Origin: Sphingomonas sp. PL-96
Lineage (GTDB): Bacteria > Pseudomonadota > Alphaproteobacteria > Sphingomonadales > Sphingomonadaceae
Direction of reading: 5' to 3'
Length of the DNA: 64,000 bases
Assembly: GCF_020707215.1 (NCBI RefSeq)
Contig: NZ_JAJFET010000003.1
Span: forward strand, 186,001-250,000
Made by a program: the position numbers and the translations under genes
Notes under the pieces: generated by a model
Databases searched by the model: none
The model's input: the letters and a program-made list of their open reading frames with translations, nothing else
What the model was told of the DNA's origin: nothing
Part shown: piece after piece, positions 25,616-37,582 of the stretch
Layout: the number at the start of each line of letters is the position of its first letter
How positions within the stretch are numbered: position 1 is the first letter of the stretch

Positions 25616-26260
25616 TCAGCAGCTGGAGATGACCGCGCGCTCGGTATTGGAATAGTCGCTCAGGTCACGGCGATCGCGGACCATCATGGACGCGGTTTCG
25701 ATGATCGTTTCCGACGGCGCGAGCGAGGACTGCACCAGCGGCTGGTAGCGGTAGTAGACCTCGACGAACATCGTCGCGCCGTTTTCCGGCGCGAACGTCA
25801 GGTGCCCGGGCGGTCCCATGCCGGAGTTGATCGAGCCCTGCGCGCCATAGGTCGACGCATGGGCAGCGCTACCGCGGCAGCGCTGCTTGGCGATCTTGTA
25901 CTTGGGGGGAGTCGTGTTCGGCACCGTCGCGGGTTGCAGGTCCGACAGGATCACTCGGCCATGCTTGTACAGGTCAAGTCCGCCCGCCTGCAGTTCGGCG
26001 CCGGTCAGCAGGTCGTTGACATCGGTCTCGCTGACGATCTTCGCCGACAACAGGCTGCCGGTGCCCATGCGCGCGGCATTGTCGGCGACCTGCAGCGCGA
26101 TCTGGCTGATCCGCATCTTGACGATGATATAGTTCGTCAGCTCCGCTCCGGTGAGCGTCAGCATCAGGAAGATCGGCAGGCCAAGCGCGAACTCGATGAG
26201 CGCGACAGCGCGCCGGTTCCGGAGCAGGCGGGTGGGGTGCATGCGATTGGTCATGCGCAT
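25616..26260 (-). CDS. TadE/TadG-like pilus assembly protein
   Basis: 214 residues. The N-terminal segment RRAVALIEFALGLPIFLMLTLTGAEL is a TadE-type pseudopilin helix (A.iEFAl..P). The rest is a periplasmic domain with two Cys and an aromatic strand (VEVYYRYQPLV). TadE proteins are minor pseudopilins processed by TadV in Flp pilus systems. Last of three genes on the minus strand; the start overlaps the upstream gene by 10 bp. Confidence 0.82.
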   Translation of the reverse strand: MRMTNRMHPTRLLRNRRAVALIEFALGLPIFLMLTLTGAELTNYIIVKMRISQIALQVADNAARMGTGSLLSAKIVSETDVNDLLTGAELQAGGLDLYKHGRVILSDLQPATVPNTTPPKYKIAKQRCRGSAAHASTYGAQGSINSGMGPPGHLTFAPENGATMFVEVYYRYQPLVQSSLAPSETIIETASMMVRDRRDLSDYSNTERAVISSC

Positions 26261-26865
26261 GTCCCCGCGGTCGGGGTGCCCTGGTCCCCATAGGGCTGGT
26301 TGCGCAGCACGGTGGTCGCTCGGGCAGTGGCATGGTCGCTGCTGCCGACCATCTTCCAGAACGGGAACAGTTTGGGATAGTAGACGGTGGCGGTATAGAC
26401 GGTGGCATCCAGGGCTCCCCCCTGACCGGTGCTGCCGCCTTCAAGATCCCATCTACCGTTGCGATTGGCGTCCTCGTAAGGCTCGCCGTTGCTGCACGTC
26501 CCGTCCTTGTTGACGTCGGTGAACGCCTCCGCCTTGCGCGCCGCCGCGGCATAGTTGCGATAAGCGCGGCGGGTGATCGTGACCTCACCTTTGGGTGCGA
26601 GCTGCAGCACTTGATCGCGCACCTGCTGGTCGAGCTTGTCCGCCACTTCGGCGTCGGTGCCGGTCTCCAACGACGAGTCCCGCGCTGTCTTCTGCACCAC
26701 GCCCTGAAGCGCGCTTTCGACGTACAGCCTATGCGCGAGGTCGAACGCACCCATCAGCAGCATTGCGAGCACTGGCGCGACCAAGGCAAATTCGATCACC
26801 GTCGCGCCACGCCGCTCGAAGCGGAACGCGCTCAGCGTAGAGCAAATGCGGTGGCACCGGATCAT
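26251..26865 (-). CDS. TadE-like pilus assembly protein
   Basis: 204 residues. The N-terminal helix RRGATVIEFALVAPVLAMLLMGAFDL is the TadE signature with Glu at position 5 of the hydrophobic stretch. A polar region with DVNKDGTCSNGEPYEDANRNGRWD looks like an EF-hand-like calcium loop (D.N.DG..), unusual for this family. The C-terminal strand FWKMVGSS is hydrophobic. Overlaps both neighbours (ATGA-type with 26862 gene). Likely secreted across the inner membrane with the flanking TadE and TadG proteins. Confidence 0.85.
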   Translation of the reverse strand: MIRCHRICSTLSAFRFERRGATVIEFALVAPVLAMLLMGAFDLAHRLYVESALQGVVQKTARDSSLETGTDAEVADKLDQQVRDQVLQLAPKGEVTITRRAYRNYAAAARKAEAFTDVNKDGTCSNGEPYEDANRNGRWDLEGGSTGQGGALDATVYTATVYYPKLFPFWKMVGSSDHATARATTVLRNQPYGDQGTPTAGTCA

Positions 26866-28652
26866 TTCGTCAGCCGCAATTGCGAGATCTGGTCGGCGAT
26901 CGACTTGAAGGTCGATTGCAGCGAGGCCGCATCATTCGCGCTGAAATAGCGTCCTGTGGTCGCGCAGGTCTCAAGCCTAGTCTTCGTCTCGTTGGTCATG
27001 CTGCCGAAGGAGATCACCCACAGAGTGATGTTCTTCTTCTTGACGGCCGTGCACAGCGCGGCAAAGCGCGCGTTGATCTGCGCCTCGAGCATATCGGCGG
27101 TGGGCACCACCGTATCGAGAGTTTGGCGGCGATCGAACCAAGGGATGCCATAAGCATTGTAATCCGTGGGAGCCGCCTGGGTGTCGCCGTCGGTCATGAA
27201 TATCAGGTGGCGCTCGATGTCGCCGCCTTGCAGCGTACGTGCATTTTCGTTGGCGAAGATGCCGGTGGCGGACATCAGCCGCGCTCCCCAGAGCAACCCG
27301 ATATCGTGATAGGTGTTTCCCTCCGGGCGCAAGCTGTCGACGTAATCGTCAAAGACATCGGCATTGTCCCAGCCCTGAAGCTTGCGCGCGGCGGTGGGGC
27401 AGGCGGCATAGGCGTTGTTGGAATAGTCGGTTGTCGTGCGGATCGTGGCACGGTTCCAGTTGCCGGTGTCGTTTCTGCCCGTACTCTGGCGAGTGTAGAG
27501 CGCACCCGGCAGCCAGGGTTTCCATCGGGTGGTGACATCCGCCGTGGGCACCTTGTCGATGTCGAGATCATAGGCGCTGCTGGTGATCGACGTGAAGGTC
27601 GACGTCTGGATCGTCTGGCGTTCCTCGATGCATCCCGGCCATGATACGCTCCTCGCCGCGCCGCCGTTGTCGAGAGGCAGCTGGACACTTGCGTTCCATC
27701 CGCTGCCGTTCTTCAGTCCACTCACGTTATGCTCAACCGGCCGGTACTCCCATGACGCTGGCTGGACGGTACGGCTACGCGTCTCCACGATGCACACGAG
27801 GCCAAGCACGTTCAGGTTGGCGCGGTATTCGACGGTGTCAGTATTCGGCGGAAGCGCTCCGCAGGACAGGATCTTGAGCGCCGCTCCCCAGTTACCCCAG
27901 GCGCCATAGCTTGGCGGGATGTAGACCCGACTCTGATAGGTCCACTTGTCCACCATCCATTCGGGTTTGAGCAGACGACCGACGTTGACGTTCACTGCAT
28001 AGGGAACGAAGCCGAAGCGGATCTGGACCTGGTCTCCGGTTCCCCCGCTGGGAGTACCGGTCGTGCATTGGGCGTCCGTGTCGAGGCGGGCGACAATCTC
28101 GTAGAAACATTTCACCGCGACTCTCAGGGCGTCGATTTTGGTCACGCTGCCGATCGATTGGCTCATCGACCCGGTCGTATCGAGCACGAACATCACGTCC
28201 GTGTTTGGCAGCCGCATCTCTGCGTCGCAGGTCACCGACAGCGTGCGGCTGGTGAAGCCGAACACGCGCATCAGCGTCATCGGCACGGTCGCGCTGGCGG
28301 TGCCGGTCACCTTGCCGGCGTTCTCGCGGAACACGCCATCCGCGACGGCCGCGCCATAGGCGGTCTTGGAGATATTCGCGTCGAAGAACTGCTTGGCCGC
28401 CTTGCCCGGCGCACCGCTCGACTGAGTCCAGGTGCCGCCGCCCATTGCCTTGCGGCCAGCGAGCGCGCCTGCGTCACAGGCATGTTGCAGCCGCGTCTTG
28501 ACGATGTACATGCGGGACAGGTCGATGGCGCCGCCGATCATGCCGATCAGCGGGATCATCGCTGCGGCCATGATCGCCAATGTGTTCGCACGGACGTCGC
28601 CGATCAGTCGCGATAACAGGCCTGGCGGCCTTTCAGTTGGGCGGCCCTTCAA
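26862..28652 (-). CDS. TadG-like protein with von Willebrand A domain
   Basis: 596 residues. The N-terminus has a membrane helix (NTLAIMAAAMIPLIGMIGGAIDLSRMY) followed by a Cys-containing TadG-type segment (LQHACDAGALAGRKAM). The vWA domain starts near 145 with the MIDAS motif DTTGSMS, and the late segment LIFMTDGDTQ is the second metal-site strand. The C-terminal part ends FKSIADQISQLRLTK. The protein would be exposed outside the inner membrane. It heads a three-gene set of Tad-type proteins, but no tadA, cpaB or tadBC gene is in the window. Confidence 0.88.
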   Translation of the reverse strand: MKGRPTERPPGLLSRLIGDVRANTLAIMAAAMIPLIGMIGGAIDLSRMYIVKTRLQHACDAGALAGRKAMGGGTWTQSSGAPGKAAKQFFDANISKTAYGAAVADGVFRENAGKVTGTASATVPMTLMRVFGFTSRTLSVTCDAEMRLPNTDVMFVLDTTGSMSQSIGSVTKIDALRVAVKCFYEIVARLDTDAQCTTGTPSGGTGDQVQIRFGFVPYAVNVNVGRLLKPEWMVDKWTYQSRVYIPPSYGAWGNWGAALKILSCGALPPNTDTVEYRANLNVLGLVCIVETRSRTVQPASWEYRPVEHNVSGLKNGSGWNASVQLPLDNGGAARSVSWPGCIEERQTIQTSTFTSITSSAYDLDIDKVPTADVTTRWKPWLPGALYTRQSTGRNDTGNWNRATIRTTTDYSNNAYAACPTAARKLQGWDNADVFDDYVDSLRPEGNTYHDIGLLWGARLMSATGIFANENARTLQGGDIERHLIFMTDGDTQAAPTDYNAYGIPWFDRRQTLDTVVPTADMLEAQINARFAALCTAVKKKNITLWVISFGSMTNETKTRLETCATTGRYFSANDAASLQSTFKSIADQISQLRLTK

Positions 28653-28728
28653 ACCGGTGCCTCGAGCTAAACAAAAAATATCCAGTAGTTAGAATGAGCT
28701 GGAAGACTTAAAGACGGACTGAAGCTTC

Positions 28729-29433
28729 ATGGTTAATCCAAGTGCCGGACCAGAACCGGGCCCCGCGGAGGCGGGGGAAAGCCCAGCAACGCACGAGCGG
28801 GCGCTTGTCCTCGCCTATGTCCCGGCTGCCCGGCGGCAGGCGATACAGACGCTGTTCGCGCTGGATCATGCCCTGGCAGACATCGTTCGGACGACCACCG
28901 AGCCGCTGATCGGCCAGATGCGGCTGACCTGGTGGCATGATGCCCTGGGCAAGCTCGACTCGGCACCCCCGCCGGCACAGCCGGTGCTGGAATCGGTGTC
29001 GCGGGATCTGCTGCCGGCGGGCGTGCAAGGTGCCGAGGCTGCTGCGACGATCGATGGCTGGGACGTGCTGATCGAGGAAGCGGCGCTCGACGAAGCTGCG
29101 CTGCGCCGCTTTGGCGAGGGTCGGGGCGGAGCCTTTTTCGCGCTCGCCGCCAAGCTTCTCGGCGAAAGCGCCGGGAATGCGGTCCGTGCCGCCGGTGCGG
29201 GTTGGGCGCTGGCCGACCTCTCGGCGCACCTGTCGAACCCGATCGAAGCAGAGGCCGCCCGGCGCGTTGCGCTCGAGCACCTGCACACCGGCCTGGCCAA
29301 CCGCTGGCCGCGCAAGCTCCGCCCGCTTGGCATGCTCGCCCATTTCGCGCGCATGGATCTGGAAGGCGGCAGTCCGCCGGGTTCACCGCGACGGCTCGGC
29401 CGGGTTGTCTGGCATCGGTTAAGCGGTCGTTAG
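28729..29433 (+). CDS. Squalene/phytoene synthase-like protein, degenerate
   Basis: 234 residues. The segment ALVLAYVPAARRQAIQTLFALDHALADIV and GQMRLTWWHDALGKL match the squalene/phytoene synthase fold (R..l.aly.fd.e.a......i..iRl.WW.dal). The two Asp-rich motifs (DXXXD) that bind prenyl diphosphate are missing, as in the NDUFAF6-like branch of the family, so synthase activity is unlikely. Length is shorter than true phytoene synthases (about 290-310). It is divergent from the TadG-like gene over an AT-richer 76-bp gap. Confidence 0.75.
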   Translation: MVNPSAGPEPGPAEAGESPATHERALVLAYVPAARRQAIQTLFALDHALADIVRTTTEPLIGQMRLTWWHDALGKLDSAPPPAQPVLESVSRDLLPAGVQGAEAAATIDGWDVLIEEAALDEAALRRFGEGRGGAFFALAAKLLGESAGNAVRAAGAGWALADLSAHLSNPIEAEAARRVALEHLHTGLANRWPRKLRPLGMLAHFARMDLEGGSPPGSPRRLGRVVWHRLSGR

Positions 29434-29496
29434 GGCTGTTCGACGCGCTTCGCCTGCGATAGCCTCCATGCCGACGTGGCAGTTCCGGGGGCGGGC

Positions 29497-29958
29497 ATGT
29501 GGCGATATGGCGCGGGGGTGGTTTCGGCCTTGTTGCTGGCGACGGCCGGCGTGTTCCTGTTTCGCGGCAGCGCCCAGGTCGAAGGGCCGCTTCCGCCACC
29601 AAGGCCAATGTCGCACGCACCGGCGCCGCTGCCGCCAGAGCCGATCACGGTACCCAGCGCCAGTCCGCGCACGCGCGAGCAGAAGCGGTTCGACCGCTAT
29701 GACAAGGATCGCAACGGCAGCGTCACGCGTGAGGAATATCTCGCCAGCCGCCGCAAGGCCTATGCCCGGCTCGACCTCGACCATGATGGCCAGTTGTCAT
29801 TCGAGGAATGGGCGACCCGCACCACGACCAAGTTCGCCAAGGCCGATGCCGATCGTTCCGCGGCACTCAATCCGGCTGAGTTCGCGGCCACTGCCGTTCC
29901 GCGCAAGCCCACCGTCCGCTGCGCCTGTCCCCCGGCGGCGACTGAGGGAGACGAGTAG
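29497..29958 (+). CDS. EF-hand domain protein, exported
   Basis: 153 residues from the ATG at 29497, starting a signal or anchor helix (WRYGAGVVSALLLATAGVFLF). Two EF-hand loops are clear, DKDRNGSVTREE and DLDHDGQLSFEE, with a weaker third, DADRSAALNPAEF. A Pro-rich linker separates the helix from the EF-hands. Calcium binding in the periplasm is the likely property; partner unknown. An in-frame GTG at 29476 is an alternative start. Followed by the inverted repeat at 29989. Confidence 0.82.
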   Translation: MWRYGAGVVSALLLATAGVFLFRGSAQVEGPLPPPRPMSHAPAPLPPEPITVPSASPRTREQKRFDRYDKDRNGSVTREEYLASRRKAYARLDLDHDGQLSFEEWATRTTTKFAKADADRSAALNPAEFAATAVPRKPTVRCACPPAATEGDE

Positions 29959-29988
29959 GGTGAGTGACGGGCAGTGAAGCCGTGCGTG

Positions 29989-30049
29989 CCTGAGTAGGGG
30001 CTGAGCAAAGTCGAAGGACCGTATTGACGTTGCTCAACGGCTACTCAGG
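29989..30049. repeat. Inverted repeat between convergent genes (REP/bidirectional terminator)
   Basis: CCTGAGTAG at the left and CTACTCAGG at the right are exact inverses; inner parts (GCTGAGCAAAGTC / GACGTTGCTCAAC) also pair. This CTGAGTAG...GCTGAGC...GTCGAAG element is a common sphingomonad intergenic palindrome. It lies between the EF-hand gene and trmFO. Confidence 0.65.
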
Positions 30050-30079
30050 ACAAACATATCGGTTCGCCCCCAGCCTGCC

Positions 30080-31396
30080 TCAGGCCGGCATCCACGCCTC
30101 CAGTGCGGTGCGGGCGCGCGCGGTGTACATCTTCTTGCGATCCGCCTTCTTGGTGCGGCCCTCGATCGGCGGGAACAGGCCGAAGTTGACGTTCATCGGC
30201 TGATAGGTCTCGGTTTCTGCGCCCCCGGTGATGTGGCCGAGCAGCGCGCCTAGCGCCGTCTCCGGCGGGGGCGGGGGCAAGTCCTTGCCCGCCAGCTCCG
30301 CCGCGGCGAAACGGCCCGCCATCAGCCCGATTGCCGAGCTCTCCACATAGCCTTCGCAGCCGGTGATCTGCCCGGCAAAGCGCAGGTGCGGCCGCGCCTT
30401 CAGCCGCAGCGTCGGGTCGAGCAGCTCGGGCGAGCGGATGAAGGTGTTGCGGTGCAGCCCGCCCAGTCGCGCGAACTCGGCCTTTTCCAGCCCCGGGATG
30501 GTGCGGAACAGGCGGACCTGCTCTGCGTGCTTCAGCTTGGTCTGGAAGCCGACGATGTTCCACAGCGTGCCCTGCGCATTGTCCTGGCGCAGCTGCACCA
30601 CCGCATAGGGCCAGCGGCCCGTGCGCGGATTGTCGAGGCCGACCGGCTTCATCGGGCCATAGCGCAGCGTATCCAGCCCGCGCTCCGCCATCACTTCGAT
30701 CGGCATACAGCCTTCGAAATAGGGGACGTTCTCCCACTCGCGGAACTCGGTCTTCTCGCCCGCCAGCAGCCCGGCGTGGAAGGCGAGATATTGTTCCTTG
30801 TCCATCGGGCAGTTGATGTAGTCCTTGCCGCCCTTGTCCCAGCGCGCGGCCATCCAGGCCACGTCCATGTCGACGCTGTCGAAGTGGACGATGGGCGCGA
30901 TCGCGTCGAAAAAGGCAAGCGCATCACTGCCGGTCGCACCGCCGATGCTCTCGGCAAGGCCCGGCGCCGTCAGCGGCCCGGTGGCGATGATCGTCGGACC
31001 ATCCGCGGGCAGGGTGTCGACGCGCTCGCGCACGATCGTGATGTTGGGATGCGCCTCCAAGGCGGCGGTGACCCCGGCGGCGAAGCCCTCCCGATCGACC
31101 GCAAGCGCGGAGCCCGCCGGTACGCGGTGCTCGTCGCCCTTGGCCATGATCAGCGATCCCAGCGCCCGCATCTCAGCATGGAGCAGGCCCACTGCGTTGC
31201 TTTCCGCATCATCCGACCGGAAGCTGTTGGAGCAGACCAGCTCCGCCAGGCTGTCGCTCTGGTGCGCGGGCGTGCAGTCGCCACTGCCGCGCATTTCCGA
31301 CAGGCGCACGCGAAAGCCTGCCTGCGCGAGCTGCCAGGCGGCTTCGGACCCGGCCAGACCGCCGCCGATGATGTGGATATGATGGGATTGCGTCAC
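30080..31396 (-). CDS. trmFO: Methylenetetrahydrofolate-tRNA-(uracil-5-)-methyltransferase TrmFO
   Basis: 438 residues. The FAD-binding N-terminus is [17 protein letters not shown]; the following RLSEMR and [17 protein letters not shown] are the TrmFO-specific segments. [11 protein letters not shown] and [33 protein letters not shown] are also conserved in the family. TrmFO makes m5U54 in the tRNA T-loop using folate and FADH2 instead of SAM. Single gene; it diverges from the broken DUF488 gene by about 100 bp. Confidence 0.96.
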   Translation of the reverse strand: MTQSHHIHIIGGGLAGSEAAWQLAQAGFRVRLSEMRGSGDCTPAHQSDSLAELVCSNSFRSDDAESNAVGLLHAEMRALGSLIMAKGDEHRVPAGSALAVDREGFAAGVTAALEAHPNITIVRERVDTLPADGPTIIATGPLTAPGLAESIGGATGSDALAFFDAIAPIVHFDSVDMDVAWMAARWDKGGKDYINCPMDKEQYLAFHAGLLAGEKTEFREWENVPYFEGCMPIEVMAERGLDTLRYGPMKPVGLDNPRTGRWPYAVVQLRQDNAQGTLWNIVGFQTKLKHAEQVRLFRTIPGLEKAEFARLGGLHRNTFIRSPELLDPTLRLKARPHLRFAGQITGCEGYVESSAIGLMAGRFAAAELAGKDLPPPPPETALGALLGHITGGAETETYQPMNVNFGLFPPIEGRTKKADRKKMYTARARTALEAWMPA

Positions 31397-31497
31397 GAAC
31401 GTCTCGAAAGCTGCTAGGGAAGGGGGCGACGGTGCGCCATCCGCTGCTGCCTAGCCGATCCATGCGCAAGTGCACAGCCGCAAGAGGGGAACATGCC

Positions 31498-31944
31498 ATG
31501 TCGGATGCGCCGCAGACGATCTACACCATCGGCTATGAGGCGACCACCATGGCGGAGTTCCTGGCTGCGCTTCAAAGGGCTGGCGTCCGTCGCGTCCTTG
31601 ACGTGCGGGCACTGCCGCTTTCCCGCCGGCCTGGTTTTTCCAAATCCTAGCTGGCGGCACATCTGGCGGAAGTCGGCATCGACTATCGCCACCTGAAGGC
31701 GCTCGGCACGCCGAAGCGCGGGCGGGATGCGGCGAAGAAGGGAGGCGTCGCGACCCTGCGGGAGGTGTACGAGCACCAGCTCGAGCTGCCGGAGGCCCAG
31801 GCGCAGGCCGCGATGATGCTGGCGCTGGCGGGGGAGCTACCCTCCGCCTTGCTCTGCTACGAGCGCAATCCGAGCCACTGCCACCGCCGGCTGCTGCTTC
31901 AGGCCGTGGCCGCAGGCGCGCATGTGGTCGATTTGCTGCCCTAG
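31498..31944 (+). pseudogene. DUF488 family protein gene interrupted by amber stop
   Basis: The frame starts at the ATG at 31498 with an AGAGGGGA ribosome-binding site, reads TIGYEATTMAEFLAAL, then RVLDVRALPLSRRPGFSKS, and stops at TAG 31648-31650 (codon 51). The same frame then continues to the natural end at 31944 with LAAHLAEVGIDYRHLKALGTP and LLCYERNPSHCHRRLLL, which is the rest of a DUF488 protein. So 148 codons are intact except one nonsense codon. The family is widespread, of unknown function, with the conserved CHR motif near the C-terminus. Either a recent loss or a sequence error. Confidence 0.85.
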
Positions 31945-32217
31945 GTCTGGAACCATTCTTCGGATCGCCCGTTTCGCGGCTGTGGGGGAAATGTCTCGCC
32001 ATTTCCGGACGACCCGGTCGCTGCGCTCCTCTGGGGCGGGCGGCACCCGTGATGCTTTCCGCTGGCGATGCCCCGGCCGCCAGCGATGTTGCCCCATTCC
32101 TCCTGCGGGCATTCTGGCCTAAACATCCGCCAAAGAAATGAAGAACAGGAGTCGGCGCAAGCTGGCTCCAGCAAGGATAGGATCGACGCGCCGAAAAGGC
32201 GCGTTCGAAGGGCGACC

Positions 32218-32439
32218 ATGAACGACGTTGAAGACAATGCGTATTTCTACGAGCGTGCCGAAGCCGAACTGAAGCTGGCGCAAACTGCGGAACACCCGGC
32301 GGTAGTAAAGGCGCATTATCTGCTTGCCGGCTACTACCTCGACCGGGTCTATGGACCCGGGGACACGCAGCATACCCCCGCCGTGCCCTTGCCGTTGACA
32401 GGCGAGCCGCTGGCGTCGCCGGATCTGCGCCAGGGCTGA
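32218..32439 (+). CDS. Small helical hypothetical protein
   Basis: 73 residues. The core, NAYFYERAEAELKLAQTAEHPAVVKAHYLLAGYYLDRVYG, is two helices with a regular Ala/Leu pattern, of the kind found in many short uncharacterised sphingomonad proteins that begin with YYRRRAEQELE-like helices. The ATG at 32218 was chosen because the domain begins there. No operon partner; the preceding 270 bp (31945-32217) show no other gene. Function unknown. Confidence 0.7.
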   Translation: MNDVEDNAYFYERAEAELKLAQTAEHPAVVKAHYLLAGYYLDRVYGPGDTQHTPAVPLPLTGEPLASPDLRQG

Positions 32440-32670
32440 TACCATGGGCTAGCGATCCGGCCCCACCCTCTCTTTCCGCAGGCGCTGGTACGGTGCCGCG
32501 GCTTCGTGAAAGAGTGTGCCGAGGTCTGCTCGCCCACTTAACGGCAGGCGAAGAGCCGGAGTTCGCTCACCGACGCTGCAAGATAACGGTGGCGGGTGTC
32601 TGCGGTTGGGTGGCAACGCGCCGTCAGCCGTTAAGGCGGCCGAACGGGAGATTGCCGCCGACCGCCGCGT

Positions 32671-33014
32671 TCAGCCCGTGACCGGAAGCCGCACGCTGCC
32701 GTCGTGCTCGCGCTCGAGCGGTGAATAGGCGACCACCACGTCCAGCGTGAGCGTTCCGTACAGGTGCGGGAAGTCCTGGCCGCCGCGCGACGGCTCCCAC
32801 CGGATCGCGTCACCTACGGCGTCGAGATCGACCTCGGCCACCCACAGCCCGTCCTGGCCGGCGAAGTGCTTGTCCACCGTTTCGGTCAGCTGCGCCGCCG
32901 TCGAGAGGTGGATATAGCCGTCCTGCCGGTCGACCGGAGCACCGGCAAAGCTGCCGGTCTCCAGTTCGGCCATCTGATCGGCGGTCAGGACCTTGAACGC
33001 GGCCTTGGGCTTGC

Positions 33015-33018
<4 letters not shown>
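32671..33018 (-). CDS. DUF952 family protein
   Basis: 115 residues. FKVLTADQMAELETGSFAGAPVDRQDGYIHLSTAAQL is the DUF952 signature (DG.IH.S...Q), followed by WVAEVDLDAVGDAIRWE and FPHLYGTLTLDVV. The fold is related to ADP-ribosyltransferases but no activity is established for the family. Its start overlaps the gyrA stop by 4 bp (ATGA), so it is co-transcribed with gyrA, a common order in sphingomonads. Confidence 0.9.
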
Positions 33019-35828
<2,810 letters not shown>

Positions 35829-35898
35829 GGCGTCCTGCTTTCGGGAAGATTGGAATCCAACGCCCTGACTAGCGAGATGAGGCTCCTATGCCAAGCCG

Positions 35899-35914
35899 CG
35901 CGCACGCGTGCGCG
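35899..35914. repeat. Perfect 16-bp alternating palindrome upstream of gyrA
   Basis: CGCGCACG followed by CGTGCGCG, a perfect self-complementary purine-pyrimidine alternation, 70 bp before the gyrA start and 16 bp after the SDR stop. It could form a cruciform, a Z-DNA tract or a small hairpin in RNA. Confidence 0.6.
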
Positions 35915-35930
35915 TACGCGAGGGCGCGGA

Positions 35931-36629
35931 TCAGAACGGGATCTCGGTCCCGTCCCAGGCGAAGAGCTTGCCGCTGTCCTTGGGCTTCAGCTCCTCGATC
36001 ACGTCGAGCAACTGCAACGCGGCGCGATCCGGAGCGAACAGGCTTCCGGCCGCGACACTGCCCTGGAAGGGTTTCGACAATGCGCTGTCGACGGTTCCGG
36101 GATGCAGCCCGATGACGATTGCACGCGGGCTCTGCCGTTTCGCCTCGATCGCCGCGTTCCGGACGAGCATGTTCAGCGCAGCCTTGGATGCGCGATAGCC
36201 GTGCCATCCACCCAGGCTATTATCGCCGATCGAGCCCACGCGCGCAGAAAGCGTCGCCACCACGGGCTCGCCGCTCTTCGGGAGCAGCGGCAGGAAGTGC
36301 TTGAGCACCAGCGCGGGGCCGATGGCGTTGACGGCATAGCTGCGCGCCATCCATTCGGCATCAACGTCCTTGAAGCCCCGCTCGGGCATGCGCTCGCCCT
36401 CGTGCAGCAGCCCTGTCGCGATCAGGACCAGCGTAGGGGCGGGGCCGGCCGAGGCCCGCGCCGCAGCCGCCGCGATGCTGGCTTCGTCCAGCAGGTCGAG
36501 CCGGTCCGAGCCACTGCGCGAACGCCCGAAGCCCCAGACCTTCTCGTGCGCACCTTCCTCGAGCAGGGCACTTTCCAGCGCCCCGCCGATCGCGCCCGAA
36601 GCGCCGATCACCACTGCTGCCCCGCTCAT
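35931..36629 (-). CDS. Short-chain dehydrogenase/reductase, C-factor-like
   Basis: 232 residues. The nucleotide-binding motif is VIGASGAIGGAL, the active-site Tyr-Lys pair is in WHGYRASKAALNML, with ATLSARVGSIGDN providing Ser, and LHPGTVDSALSKPF after it. The LHPGTVdT..skPF segment is typical of the C-factor (CsgA-like) branch of SDRs. Substrate unknown. Its ATG overlaps the yaaA stop by 4 bp (ATGA), so the two genes are translationally coupled. Confidence 0.88.
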   Translation of the reverse strand: MSGAAVVIGASGAIGGALESALLEEGAHEKVWGFGRSRSGSDRLDLLDEASIAAAAARASAGPAPTLVLIATGLLHEGERMPERGFKDVDAEWMARSYAVNAIGPALVLKHFLPLLPKSGEPVVATLSARVGSIGDNSLGGWHGYRASKAALNMLVRNAAIEAKRQSPRAIVIGLHPGTVDSALSKPFQGSVAAGSLFAPDRAALQLLDVIEELKPKDSGKLFAWDGTEIPF

Positions 36630-37387
36630 GCGCGGGTGAACCGCCAGCGGGTGTCGCTGCTCTGGTCCGCGTCGAAGCGATACCCGTCGCTGTCGAAGCC
36701 GCGCATTGCATCCACCTCCGTTACCCGGTGCTCGCACATCCAGCGCGCCATGATGCCGCGCGCGCGCTTGGCGTGGAAGCTCACGAAGCGCGGGCCGTCG
36801 GGGCCGGGCTCGCGGAAATCCACCTCGATCACGCGGATCGTCTCCGGCAGCTTGCCCGCAACCGCCTTCCAATATTCCTGGCTGGCGAGGTTCAGGATCA
36901 CGCCCGACTCTTCGCTCGCGACGTCCTCGGCCAGCAGCACCGCGATCTGGTCTTTCCACCAGTCGTACAGCGTCCGGGCCGTGCCGGGCGCCCAGCGCGT
37001 GCCCATCTCCAGCCGGTACGGCCGGATCGCGTCCAGCGGGCGCAACAGGCCGTACAGGCCCGACAGGATCCGCAGGTGATCCTGCGCGAAATCGATTGCT
37101 GGGGCATCCAGCGTCGCCACTTCGAACCCGGTGTAGACGTCGCCGGCAAACGCGTGGATCGCGGGCCGCTGCGGTGCCCCTGCGAAATCACGGAAGCGGG
37201 CAGCGTTCAATTCCGCGAGCTTGGGTGAGATGTGCATCAGGCTCGCCAGCTTTTCGGCGCCGAGCTTCGCTGCGCCCTTCGCAAGCGTGTCCGCCCGGCT
37301 CGAAAGGCGCGGAACGCTTGGCGAACTGCTGGGGGGTAGGGGAGTCTCGTAGTCGAGGGACTTCGCGGGGGAAATGACGGCGATCAT
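36626..37387 (-). CDS. yaaA: Peroxide stress protein YaaA (DUF328)
   Basis: 253 residues. The family pattern is complete: MIAVISPAKSLDYETPLP, LMHISPKLAELNAARF, AIHAFAGDVYTGF, ILSGLYGLLRPLD and YRLEMGT, and the tail SFHAKRARGIMARW. YaaA limits free iron and protects DNA from Fenton damage in E. coli, and the fold binds DNA. First gene of a two-gene run with the SDR. The 195-bp gap to the TPR gene on the other strand holds both promoters. Confidence 0.94.
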   Translation of the reverse strand: MIAVISPAKSLDYETPLPPSSSPSVPRLSSRADTLAKGAAKLGAEKLASLMHISPKLAELNAARFRDFAGAPQRPAIHAFAGDVYTGFEVATLDAPAIDFAQDHLRILSGLYGLLRPLDAIRPYRLEMGTRWAPGTARTLYDWWKDQIAVLLAEDVASEESGVILNLASQEYWKAVAGKLPETIRVIEVDFREPGPDGPRFVSFHAKRARGIMARWMCEHRVTEVDAMRGFDSDGYRFDADQSSDTRWRFTRA

Positions 37388-37582
37388 CGCGCCGTTGCCT
37401 AGCCGTGAAGACCGGGGCGGTCAAAATATCGCGCGTGCGAACGCCCTTTGAGGGATCGAGCGCGTTCAATCCGCGTTCACGCGGGCAATGGCACCTGTCA
37501 CGTGACCGGCGCGACTTGTCTGCCCCCTGCGCGCCACTTACAGATGGTCCGACGTGTGCGCACAGCATCAGGAGATTTCCGA

